Source of the DNA: Algibacter_G agarivorans
Lineage (GTDB): Bacteria; Bacteroidota; Bacteroidia; Flavobacteriales; Flavobacteriaceae
Reading direction: 5' to 3'
Assembly (NCBI RefSeq): GCF_039543245.1
Contig: NZ_BAABJJ010000018.1
Location: forward strand, 28,534 to 92,533
DNA: 64,000 bases
This document shows positions 8,392 through 16,515 of this stretch, one piece after another (positions within the stretch are counted from its first letter, which is position 1; the number at the start of each line of letters is the position of its first letter). Made by a program: the position numbers and the translations under genes. The notes under the pieces were generated by a model that worked only from the letters and a program-made list of their open reading frames with translations, was not told where the DNA came from and did no database searches.

Positions 8392-9162
8392 TTAAAAATA
8401 AAGCATAGCAGTCATTGAGTCAGAATTTGAATATAAATCTGTACCACATTTACATTTTAATGTCATATAATTAAAATCACTTCTGTTACATGCATAACAA
8501 TAATCAGGTAGTATTGATCTTTTAAAAATTTCTATTTTTTTTACTTTATTATAGAGTAAAATTAATTCTTCCTCAGTAAACAAACTTTGTTTAAAATTAA
8601 TAGAATTGTTAAAATCGACTGTAGTTCTGTTCATTCTTTTAAAATGCTCTAAATGTAATAAGCATTGCAAAGTCATGTAGTAATCTATTTTCTTTTTTTT
8701 AAAAAATTTCAAAGAAGAATTAATTTTATTTAATCGACTCTTGAAAAGTGGGTGCTCAACATGTGAAGTATGAATATCCTCTAAAATATATACTGAGCCT
8801 TTTTCTAAATATGGAAGTGTTTCTATTAAAGATATTTTTTGATGCAAAGGGTCATGACTCCCATCCTCTATGACAATGTCAAATATTTTATTAATTTCTG
8901 ACAAACAAAGTCTATATTTAGTAACATCACTTTGGTCTATTTCAAAATATTTTATATTATTATCTTTTGGCCAAGATTCACGTTCACCAATTATATCAAT
9001 TCCAAAAATATTTGCAAGTTTATAGCGTTCTCTCCAATATTTTATAGAATTTCCTTCAAAAACTCCAATCTCAAGAATATTGCTTGCCTCTTTATTAGGC
9101 AATCTAGGTTCGTAAAAAACATCGAACTTATGCCAAAATATTTTATCTGAAACTTTATTCAT
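8392..9162 (-). CDS. Class I SAM-dependent methyltransferase with C-terminal zinc-ribbon-like tail
   Basis: A 256-residue protein. Motif I is ILEIGVFEGNSIKYWRERY (about 29-47), followed by IFGIDI, and IFDIVIEDGSHDPLHQKIS and VYILEDIHTS fit the CmcI/macrocin-O-methyltransferase-like group used on antibiotic and surface sugars. The tail has C222, C225, C237 and C239 (CYAC and CKC), a spacing compatible with a small zinc knuckle that is not part of the core fold. It sits between the GT-D gene and a GT2 gene in the polysaccharide locus, so a sugar O-methyltransferase is the likely job. The metal site is inference. Confidence 0.75.
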   Translation of the reverse strand: MNKVSDKIFWHKFDVFYEPRLPNKEASNILEIGVFEGNSIKYWRERYKLANIFGIDIIGERESWPKDNNIKYFEIDQSDVTKYRLCLSEINKIFDIVIEDGSHDPLHQKISLIETLPYLEKGSVYILEDIHTSHVEHPLFKSRLNKINSSLKFFKKKKIDYYMTLQCLLHLEHFKRMNRTTVDFNNSINFKQSLFTEEELILLYNKVKKIEIFKRSILPDYCYACNRSDFNYMTLKCKCGTDLYSNSDSMTAMLYF

Positions 9163-9176
9163 CTTTAAAATTATTT

Positions 9177-10046
9177 TTAAGTTAAATTTTCCGTTAACTT
9201 GTTATAATCAATACTATTAACTTTTAACCAAGTTCGACTATTTACACCGTCAAAACCATCTATTAGGCTACCAAAATCAAATAAAAAAATATTAAATTTA
9301 TTTAAAAGCAATCTTTTCATCAAAGGTCTACCTGAGCAGCCCATAGCAACAACAACAACAGCAAAACCATCAAATTTTTCAATTTCAAATTTCGATTCTG
9401 TATATATTCTTTTAATGTCATCATAAGCATTTTTTGATGGTGTTTTAATATGAATGGAATTACCAAATAACATTTTAATAACAGATTTATTTAATTCTTT
9501 ATTTCCTATAAATAATTTTGTCTTTGACTTCAACATCTTTAAAAAAGAATTTGTCCTAATTGGGTTTTGAGTTGCTGTAAAATGTAAAGCTACTGGACTA
9601 TATATTTTTTGACCAATAAAAAACATATAGGTAGATTTTAATAAACTAATAGATAAAACTTGATTATTTTTATGATTCCCATCAAACATTCCATCTTCAT
9701 AACCAAATTTCTCGGAATGTATTGCCAATGACTTGAAAACGTACTTATCATTAATCTGAAAAGCTTCTAACATTTCTTTTGCTAAAAATTCATTAGCATT
9801 TTGATAAGAATCATGTTTTTTATTTAAAAGATAAATATCTCCATCTCCAAACCGCAAATAAGCTCCTCTTTGATTTAGTTTTATACAATTTTCAAGTTCA
9901 TTTAAAGTATTAAAAGTCGTTTGAATCCTTATATTATCCATATTTTCAAGAATTATTAATTCCTTAAAATCTCTATAAAAATATTTATACGACAATTTTT
10001 TTAATATAGGTCTTAATTTTCTTTTTATACTTTTTTTAAATCTCAT
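9177..10046 (-). CDS. GT-D fold (DUF1792-type) glycosyltransferase
   Basis: A 289-residue protein. AYLRFGDGDIYLLN (62-75) matches the RFGDGE signature of the GT-D fold found in DUF1792 glycosyltransferases, and the C-terminal VVVVAMGCSGRPLMKRLL followed by FLFDFGSLIDGF is the second conserved block of that family (nucleotide-sugar side and the D-x-G end). The N-terminal 35 residues are very basic (KKSIKRKLRPILKKL), suggesting membrane association. It abuts wzt with no gap. The family is known from serine-rich glycoprotein glycosylation in Gram-positive bacteria; the sugar transferred here is unknown. Confidence 0.75.
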   Translation of the reverse strand: MRFKKSIKRKLRPILKKLSYKYFYRDFKELIILENMDNIRIQTTFNTLNELENCIKLNQRGAYLRFGDGDIYLLNKKHDSYQNANEFLAKEMLEAFQINDKYVFKSLAIHSEKFGYEDGMFDGNHKNNQVLSISLLKSTYMFFIGQKIYSPVALHFTATQNPIRTNSFLKMLKSKTKLFIGNKELNKSVIKMLFGNSIHIKTPSKNAYDDIKRIYTESKFEIEKFDGFAVVVVAMGCSGRPLMKRLLLNKFNIFLFDFGSLIDGFDGVNSRTWLKVNSIDYNKLTENLT

Positions 10047-11318
10047 TTAATCCCATTTAGTATTTAAATAAAGCTTGGCATGTGTTGGTAATGGTTTGGT
10101 TCTTTTGGTAAAACCACTCTGTTCTATTTGAAAATTAAAAATATTTTCAACCTGATAAACAGTTTCTATATGAGCTGTTCCAATCCAAAAATTAACAAAA
10201 TATCGTCCAGGAATAAATAAAATTCTATCTGTAATAACATTAATATTCAAATTGCTTCCTTTTTGGGCTTTACTAATATAGTATCCAGAATCTTCATTTG
10301 TTACATGACATATTAGTTCATTCTGTAGATTAAAAAAGTCAAAAGAAATTGACAAATCATTTGTCTCTTTAATAATATTAAAATTAAAATTAAATATTAA
10401 TCGAGCTCCTAATAATATAGAATTTGAATTTAATATTTCTTTATTCTCCTTTAATACTGTAAAATTAAAATTTGAAACCACTCCATTATCATTATGGTGT
10501 CTTGCTTCTTCATTAAATTTATTAAGACCCAAAGATGTATAAAAATCAATAGCACTACTTTGACTTCCTTCAAACACAACTTTCCCATGTTCCAATACAA
10601 TTCCTCTTGTGCACAAGTTCTTAACAGCTGCCATATTATGGCTAACAAACAACACCGTACGTCCTTCACCTTTACTAATATCCTGCATTTTACCTATCGC
10701 TTTCTTTTGAAACTCCGCATCGCCAACCGCCAATACCTCATCAATCACCAAAATATCGGGTTCTAAATGAGCTGCCACTGCAAATGCCAAACGTACTCTC
10801 ATACCTGAGGAATACCGTTTAACAGGTGTGTCAATATAACGCTGACACCCAGAGAATTCAATAATCTCATCGATTTTTGAAGCTATTTCCTTTTTGGTCA
10901 TACCTAAAATGGCTCCATTAAGGTATATATTTTCTCGACCAGTCATTTCTGGATGAAACCCTGTACCGACTTCAAGTAAAGAAGCAATACGTCCTTTGGT
11001 TTTAATTTCGCCAGTGGTAGGACTGGTAACTCTAGAGAGTATTTTTAAAAGTGTTGATTTACCAGCACCATTTTTACCGATAATACCCAAAACTTCACCA
11101 CGTTTAACTTCAAAATTAATATCCCGCAATGCCCAAACATAATCACTATCGCCTTTAGTGCTCCTATCGTTGGTTTCTCCTATTTTTAAAAACGGATCGC
11201 CCTTACCTCTTACCCTATGCCACCAACGGGTCAGATCATGACTTAAAGTGCCCGAACTAACAAGACCTAAACGGTATTGTTTAGAAATATTTTCAGCCTT
11301 TAAAATAATATCAGACAT
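10047..11318 (-). CDS. wzt: ABC transporter ATP-binding protein for polysaccharide export (Wzt-like) with C-terminal substrate domain
   Basis: A 423-residue ATPase of the O-antigen/teichoic acid export type. Walker A is GKNGAGKST (81-89), the signature is YSSGMRVRLA, Walker B is ILVIDEVLAVGD and the H-loop is VLFVSHNM. A loop of about 30 residues precedes the Walker A strand (HRVRGKGDPFL...), as in Bacteroidota and WbdD-linked Wzt proteins. After residue 265 there is a beta-rich extension of about 150 residues resembling the Wzt C-terminal carbohydrate-binding domain, which in E. coli O9a recognises the terminal modification of the finished chain. It overlaps the methyltransferase gene by 8 bases, and wzm follows, which places the three together. 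Confidence 0.9.
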   Translation of the reverse strand: MSDIILKAENISKQYRLGLVSSGTLSHDLTRWWHRVRGKGDPFLKIGETNDRSTKGDSDYVWALRDINFEVKRGEVLGIIGKNGAGKSTLLKILSRVTSPTTGEIKTKGRIASLLEVGTGFHPEMTGRENIYLNGAILGMTKKEIASKIDEIIEFSGCQRYIDTPVKRYSSGMRVRLAFAVAAHLEPDILVIDEVLAVGDAEFQKKAIGKMQDISKGEGRTVLFVSHNMAAVKNLCTRGIVLEHGKVVFEGSQSSAIDFYTSLGLNKFNEEARHHNDNGVVSNFNFTVLKENKEILNSNSILLGARLIFNFNFNIIKETNDLSISFDFFNLQNELICHVTNEDSGYYISKAQKGSNLNINVITDRILFIPGRYFVNFWIGTAHIETVYQVENIFNFQIEQSGFTKRTKPLPTHAKLYLNTKWD

Positions 11319-12189
11319 GACTTGTTTGTTTTGGCATTTTATAAATTATGGTTTGACTTCTCGCTCCAAAATATTGCATGAATTTTGGTGCGTATTTTTC
11401 TAACTTTAATGCAACTCTTCTGTATTTTCTGAGGGTTTTTGTTGAAAAAGGCAAAATGCGATAAAAACGCTCTAGCATACCCATTGGTATAATCTCAGTA
11501 GTATCAAAAAACTGATGTCCTAAACGTTTAAAATGTTTTGAACTATTATCGCGATGCGGGTGTGGATCTGAATCCTCCCATTGCTTAAAAGCTTTTGGGC
11601 TTAATAATTTGGATGGCCTGTTGTTCATAGGTACCGCCCAACGCAATTCATCCAAAATCTTACTATTTACAGCAGGTTCAAAAAAACGTGCTTCGCCATC
11701 TGGTTTCAACACTTGACTAATTTTTTTTATAACTTCAAATTCGTGTTCTAATGTTAAATGATGCAAAAAGGCTTTGCCAATAACCATATCCAATGATTGT
11801 TCTTGTAAATTATGACTAGTAAAATCGCCTTTTACAAATGTTATATTGTGTTCAAATTTATAATTTTCATTTAGTGCTTTAACAATATCCTCACTATAAT
11901 CTGAAATATCATTAGCTACAACTTCGGCTCCTAAAGCTGCCAATATAGCTACATTGGCACAATTACCACAGCCCAATTCCATGATTTTTTTACCTTTAAC
12001 CGTATCTTTAAAATTATTGATATACATCCCTACCCAACTAATATCGGTGGTTGTGGCATCGTTTAAAAATGCATCTAAGTTATTTAAGGTTTTTATAAGT
12101 CCACTAACATTTACACCTTTATATTTTTTATCATAAAAGTCTCTGTTCTTAGTAATGTTGGAAATACTTTCCTTTCTTATCACTTTCAT
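11311..12189 (-). CDS. Class I SAM-dependent methyltransferase between wzm and wzt (candidate chain terminator)
   Basis: A 292-residue methyltransferase. Motif I is IMELGCGNCANVA (69-81), the acidic strand VVANDISDYS, then FVKGDF and LDMVIGKAFLHHL (motif IV), and a methyltransf_11-like LKPDGEARFFEP (motif VI). The last 90 residues are basic and may bind the membrane. It overlaps wzm by one base and wzt by eight, so the three proteins are probably co-produced. A methyltransferase bracketed by the two transporter genes suggests that it caps the polysaccharide with a methyl group recognised by the Wzt C-terminal domain. That role is inferred from the known O9a system, not proved. Confidence 0.8.
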   Translation of the reverse strand: MKVIRKESISNITKNRDFYDKKYKGVNVSGLIKTLNNLDAFLNDATTTDISWVGMYINNFKDTVKGKKIMELGCGNCANVAILAALGAEVVANDISDYSEDIVKALNENYKFEHNITFVKGDFTSHNLQEQSLDMVIGKAFLHHLTLEHEFEVIKKISQVLKPDGEARFFEPAVNSKILDELRWAVPMNNRPSKLLSPKAFKQWEDSDPHPHRDNSSKHFKRLGHQFFDTTEIIPMGMLERFYRILPFSTKTLRKYRRVALKLEKYAPKFMQYFGARSQTIIYKMPKQTSHV

Positions 12190-13088
12190 TATACCGTATC
12201 TATAAAGCTTTTTTCAGTTTTATTAAAAATAATTAACCCCACTAAGAATAAAACCGAACTCACTACAATAACATATATGAGTTTCGAAAAAGAAAAATCG
12301 CCCACGCCAAGTGTAATAAACCTAAAGGCTTCTACAATAGTTGTCATAGGGTTATATTCTATTAAAATACCTGTTATATTAGGAATACTACCTTCGGCAA
12401 CTTTCGTTTTAATTAAATCTAGAGGATACATAACTGCCGAGGCATACATTAATAATTGCACACCAAAAGTGACCAGATATGATAAATCCCTATATTTTGT
12501 GGTCATTGATGATATAACCATACCGAAGCCTAAACCAAGAAGCCCCATAAAAAATACCAACACGGGTAACAAGAGCAACTCCATTTGTGGGGACGCCTGA
12601 GTTGCTTGATTTGTAAAAAACACATAATACACATAAAAACCAACAAATACCAACAACTGAATTCCAAACTTTATAAGGTTTGAAACCACCACCGATATGG
12701 GCATAATAACTCTAGGGAAATAAACTTTTCCAAAAATATTTTGATTCTTCCTAAACGTATCACTTGTACCCACTATGCATTCTTTAAAATAGTTCCACAA
12801 AGTGATGCCTGCTAAATTAAATAAAAACGAAGGTATACCATCTCCTGTAGAAATATTGGCAATATTGTTAAATACTAAGGTAAAAATTACTGATGTGAAT
12901 AAGGGCTGTATAAAATACCATAATGGTCCTAAAATAGTTTGTTTGTATAAGGTGACAACGTTGCGTTTTACAAACAAAAGCATCAAATCTTTATATCTCC
13001 AAATTTCTTTAAAATTTAAGTCTATAAACTTCTGCTTTGGCGTAATACGATATAACCACTGGTCTTGTTTGGGTGTATTCAATTTCAC
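12189..13088 (-). CDS. wzm: ABC transporter permease for polysaccharide export (Wzm-like)
   Basis: A 299-residue ABC-2 type integral membrane protein. After a cytoplasmic N-terminus (KFIDLNFKEIWRYKDLMLLF, the conserved amphipathic segment before TM1) come about six hydrophobic segments, including TILGPLWYFIQPLFTSVIFT, LLVFVGFYVYYVFF, LLLPVLVFFMGLLGLGFGM and LIYVIVVSSVLFLVGLII. GPLWYFIQP is the family landmark. It would form the channel half of the exporter with Wzt (10047-11318). It is separated by 54 bases from wzc and overlaps the methyltransferase start by one base. Confidence 0.92.
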   Translation of the reverse strand: MKLNTPKQDQWLYRITPKQKFIDLNFKEIWRYKDLMLLFVKRNVVTLYKQTILGPLWYFIQPLFTSVIFTLVFNNIANISTGDGIPSFLFNLAGITLWNYFKECIVGTSDTFRKNQNIFGKVYFPRVIMPISVVVSNLIKFGIQLLVFVGFYVYYVFFTNQATQASPQMELLLLPVLVFFMGLLGLGFGMVISSMTTKYRDLSYLVTFGVQLLMYASAVMYPLDLIKTKVAEGSIPNITGILIEYNPMTTIVEAFRFITLGVGDFSFSKLIYVIVVSSVLFLVGLIIFNKTEKSFIDTV

Positions 13089-13142
13089 TTAAATAATAGT
13101 TAGCCTTTAGGGTTAAAACAACAACATTAGATGTTTCAAGAA

Positions 13143-15614
13143 TTATTTCAATTTTAACAGGTTCTTCAGTTTTCCTATAAAACCTTTCTTTTTGGAAGGT
13201 TCATGATAAGCATTACCATATACGCCATAACCGTAGCCATAACCGTAGTCGTAACCGTAGCCGTACCCTTTTTTATGCTTATAAAAATTTAAAATATAAC
13301 TTATATTTTTTAGCTCTCCAGTTTTATACTTGGCATTTACCAATTCGAGCATCCCTTTTTTTGTATAATTTAGTCGGATAACAAATAAGGTAGCATCTGC
13401 ATATTGCGATAATTCTAAAGCATCGGTAACCAAACCTAATGGTGGTGAATCAAGTACAATCATATCATATTTTTGCCTCAATATCCCAATGAGTTCTTTC
13501 ATATTATCGCCCATTAATAATTCGGACGGGTTAGGAGGAATAGGACCAGAAGTTATAATATCCAGATCCTTTATATGGCTTTTAAAAGTAACTTCTTCTA
13601 AGGTTTTATCTCCAATGAAATAATTCACAACACCTTTATTGTTGTCCAACTTAAAGTCGCCAAAAATTTTAGGTTTTCGCAAATCTAAACCTAATAATAT
13701 TGTTTTTTTGCCCGATAACGCATAGGCACTTGCTATATTAATAGAACATGAAGTTTTACCTTCTCCACTTACTGAAGACGTAATCATTATGGTACGCCCT
13801 TCTTCTTTATCCAGCTTTTTATAAAAAAATTGCAAACTAGACCGAACAGCTCTAAAAGACTCCGCCACGGCAGATTTTGGCTTTTCGTAAACCACTAAAT
13901 TATTATCATGATCATATTCGCCAATTAAGCCCAAAATGGGGATTTTAGACAAACGCTTTACTTCATCTACGGTATGAATGCTATTATCTAGTATAAAAAG
14001 TATAAACACTAATAGCATAGGTCCAAAAAAACCAATGACTAACGCCATCATGTAATTCAAATCCTTATTTGGCCCGATAAGTCCGCCGCCTATATCTTTG
14101 GCTGCTTCTATAACCGAAATATCAGATACATTTGCCGCTTTTACAATGGCGGCTTCACTCCGTTTTGCCATATAAATATCAAAAGCTTCTTGACTTAAGT
14201 TCAACTTGCGCTGAATTTTAAGGTATTCCTGTTGATCTGCGGGTAAACCACTTAAGCGTTTTTCTAAACTTGCTTTTTTAGAATTTAAAGATTTTATCTG
14301 TACAGCAATAGTTTTCTTCGTGGAAGCTAAGGTTTCTAGAAGCACATTTTTTTCAGCATTTATACTCCCATCCAATTCTTTGAGCGAAGACGACCCTTCT
14401 TGCACCAACTGTTCTAGTTCTTGTCGTTCAATTGCTAAACGGGTAATTTTACTAACACTATTAACAATATTGCCTTCTTCGATACCTGCTGAGGTTGGTG
14501 CTGCTATTTTTGTATAATCCGTTTTAGTTTTTAAATAATCTTGAAGAATATCCAAATATTGTAATTTAGACTGCTCTCCTTCAATTTCTAATTCTAGCTC
14601 TCTAATTCTATCTGATACTTGTAATAGTTCTTCATCTAAATTGAATACTTTATTTTGCTTTCTAAAAGCATTCATAGTCTCCGTAACCGACTCTAAATCA
14701 GTATTTACAATGCTTAAGCTACTGTCTATGAATTTTATAGTATTGGTGGCATATATGTTTTTTCTTTCTAACTCGCTTTTACTTAATATGGCGCTAGTTG
14801 TGTTTAAATAATCTACAATTTTAGCTTTATTATTTCCTGAAAGCGTTAAGGTTAAAATGGATTGCGATGTTTTAGAATATGTTTTTACAGAAATTTTATT
14901 TTTAAAACTATTAACAACACGATCAAAATTTAAAAATTGAATGTAATATTCTGAATCTGGTACTATAGTTCCTTCTGCTACTTTATTTAATGTAAAACTC
15001 GCAAAAGGCAGATTAATAATTTCTCCAATAGTTCCCGTTTTTTTAAATTTGCCTTGAGGAATTGAAATTTTATTTATTGATTTATCTGAATAATTCTGTG
15101 CACTAACTTGGCTAGTTTCAAAGTTGATAAAAACCTCATACTGCGTACTGCTTAAAAAACGAATACCGATTGGCCTTCCTAAAACCTGCGGCTTAGATTT
15201 ATCAATTTTAATTACAAATGGCACACTTTTATAAGCATCAACCTTAATATACTTGCCTTGTTTTAAATACTGAAGGTAATATTGTAACGAATCTACAACC
15301 TTTTCATTATGATTTCTGGTTACTAATGAAATCATTGTTTTTCCTACTTTTCCAGAAACACCTCCCCAATTAAACGAAATATTCGTGCTTGATCCGAAAA
15401 TAGGATTTTGTTCATTATCTAAAGAAATAAGAGAATTTAACCTGTAAACATTTTGCTTTCTATCATTAACGGAATACGCTATAATTAAACCTACACCAAT
15501 ACATAAAACAAAAAGTTTCCAGAACTTAAGCACCTTAAACAAAAACCCTCTAGCATCAAAACTAACGCCTTTGCCTTCGCTAAATTCTATATCTTCTATG
15601 TCGTCGTAAGCCAT
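13143..15614 (-). CDS. wzc: Polysaccharide biosynthesis tyrosine autokinase (Wzc-like)
   Basis: An 823-residue inner-membrane chain-length/export regulator. TM1 (about 28-48) and TM2 (about 520-545) flank a periplasmic Wzz-type domain with long coiled coils (about 290-480). The cytoplasmic BY-kinase has Walker A in SSVSGEGKTS (about 610-620), Walker A' in LLGLDLRKPKIF (about 640) and Walker B in MIVLDSPP (about 720). The C-terminus has a tyrosine cluster, YGYGYDYGYGYGYGVYG (about 785-803), the site of autophosphorylation in known Wzc proteins, followed by a lysine-rich end. The start lies 2 bases after the wza stop. Coupling of a BY-kinase with a Wzm/Wzt exporter is less usual than with Wzy systems. 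Confidence 0.92.
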   Translation of the reverse strand: MAYDDIEDIEFSEGKGVSFDARGFLFKVLKFWKLFVLCIGVGLIIAYSVNDRKQNVYRLNSLISLDNEQNPIFGSSTNISFNWGGVSGKVGKTMISLVTRNHNEKVVDSLQYYLQYLKQGKYIKVDAYKSVPFVIKIDKSKPQVLGRPIGIRFLSSTQYEVFINFETSQVSAQNYSDKSINKISIPQGKFKKTGTIGEIINLPFASFTLNKVAEGTIVPDSEYYIQFLNFDRVVNSFKNKISVKTYSKTSQSILTLTLSGNNKAKIVDYLNTTSAILSKSELERKNIYATNTIKFIDSSLSIVNTDLESVTETMNAFRKQNKVFNLDEELLQVSDRIRELELEIEGEQSKLQYLDILQDYLKTKTDYTKIAAPTSAGIEEGNIVNSVSKITRLAIERQELEQLVQEGSSSLKELDGSINAEKNVLLETLASTKKTIAVQIKSLNSKKASLEKRLSGLPADQQEYLKIQRKLNLSQEAFDIYMAKRSEAAIVKAANVSDISVIEAAKDIGGGLIGPNKDLNYMMALVIGFFGPMLLVFILFILDNSIHTVDEVKRLSKIPILGLIGEYDHDNNLVVYEKPKSAVAESFRAVRSSLQFFYKKLDKEEGRTIMITSSVSGEGKTSCSINIASAYALSGKKTILLGLDLRKPKIFGDFKLDNNKGVVNYFIGDKTLEEVTFKSHIKDLDIITSGPIPPNPSELLMGDNMKELIGILRQKYDMIVLDSPPLGLVTDALELSQYADATLFVIRLNYTKKGMLELVNAKYKTGELKNISYILNFYKHKKGYGYGYDYGYGYGYGVYGNAYHEPSKKKGFIGKLKNLLKLK
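13224..13267 (-). repeat. Short tandem repeats encoding the Wzc tyrosine tail
   Basis: Read on the plus strand, the unit CCGTAGCCATAA/CCGTAGTCGTAA is repeated about four times with 6- and 12-base periodicity. It encodes alternating Tyr-Gly. All copies are multiples of three, so gain or loss of units would lengthen or shorten the tyrosine cluster without a frameshift. Confidence 0.7.
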
Positions 15615-15616
15615 AA

Positions 15617-16411
15617 TTATATTCTATTTAATAATAAAATAGTTGTAGTTATTAACGACAATACGGTTGCTACCGCTCCAATATTCTGAATGGCCGTAGT
15701 ACCTGTACCCCAAGATTTTTGTTTTAGGGGCTTCACATAAATCATATCGTTGGGTTGAATGTAATAATAAGGGGAATTCATTACGTTTACATCGGTTAAA
15801 TCGACATGAAAAATTTTTTGCCCTTGAGGAAATTGTCTGACTATTAAAACATCTTTTTTATCTCCTGTATCAGGAATATCACCAGCATTGGCTATAGCTT
15901 CAAAAATATTTACACGTTCTTTAAACAAGGTATTTGTTCCTGTGCTACCAATCTCACCTGTAGTTGTATATTGCAAACCCGTAAGTTTTACGGTAACAAA
16001 AATATCATTAGCCGCTTTATATTCGGTTTCTAACAGCTTAGTTTCTATTACATTTTTAATTTCATTGGTTGTAAAACCCAACACATTAATCTCGCCTAGT
16101 TTAGGCATTAAAATATTACCGTGTAAATCTACCGTAAACCCATCAAAATATGCACGCTCTTCTTTACTTGCATTCAAATCGCCCTCTCCTATAGGGTTAA
16201 AAATGGTAACCGTTTCTTGTTTTGCTGCTTTAATTCTAATATTTAAGATATCATTAATCTGAACACGGTAAGGCTTCTGTTTTTCAACTATAATTTGAGT
16301 AGAATCAGTAGCATTGCTTTTATTCTGAAGATAAATTGTGTCTTTATAAGGAATACAGGACACAAACACCACATTTATAACGACTAATACTACAAGAAAA
16401 CATCTCTTCAT
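15617..16411 (-). CDS. wza: Polysaccharide export outer-membrane lipoprotein (Wza-like)
   Basis: A 264-residue poly_export/SLBB protein. The N-terminus is a lipoprotein signal, hydrophobic VVLVVINVVFVSC with the lipid-receiving Cys at 19. PYRVQINDILNIRIKA (about 47-62) is the conserved beginning of the polysaccharide export domain, GNILMPKLGEINVLGFTTNEI is the middle block, and DVLIVRQFPQGQKIFHVDLTDV with YYIQPNDMIYVKPL is the SLBB part. A C-terminal hydrophobic helix (VATVLSLITTTILLL) would span the outer membrane, as in Wza, though with only one SLBB domain. First gene of the locus, with a -7-like box 22 bases upstream. Confidence 0.9.
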   Translation of the reverse strand: MKRCFLVVLVVINVVFVSCIPYKDTIYLQNKSNATDSTQIIVEKQKPYRVQINDILNIRIKAAKQETVTIFNPIGEGDLNASKEERAYFDGFTVDLHGNILMPKLGEINVLGFTTNEIKNVIETKLLETEYKAANDIFVTVKLTGLQYTTTGEIGSTGTNTLFKERVNIFEAIANAGDIPDTGDKKDVLIVRQFPQGQKIFHVDLTDVNVMNSPYYYIQPNDMIYVKPLKQKSWGTGTTAIQNIGAVATVLSLITTTILLLNRI

Positions 16412-16432
16412 TCTGAGGCAATTGATTTATCA

Positions 16433-16440
16433 CAAATATA
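16433..16440 (-). promoter_or_regulatory. Bacteroidota-type -7 box upstream of wza
   Basis: TATATTTG on the minus strand fits the TAnnTTTG element of flavobacterial promoters and ends 22 bases before the wza ATG. No clear TTG box is found 19-21 bases further upstream. It would drive the whole 16-kb polysaccharide locus. Confidence 0.45.
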
Positions 16441-16515
16441 AGTTTTCGTCTTGAACCATGAAACTTATAACGTGATTTTTGGTTTTTTATCCGTTATTTG
16501 CAGAAAAAATATCTT

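Noticed and set aside
12277..12600. Plus-strand 107-codon frame opposite wzm
   Set aside because: Antisense to the membrane helices of wzm; no independent support.
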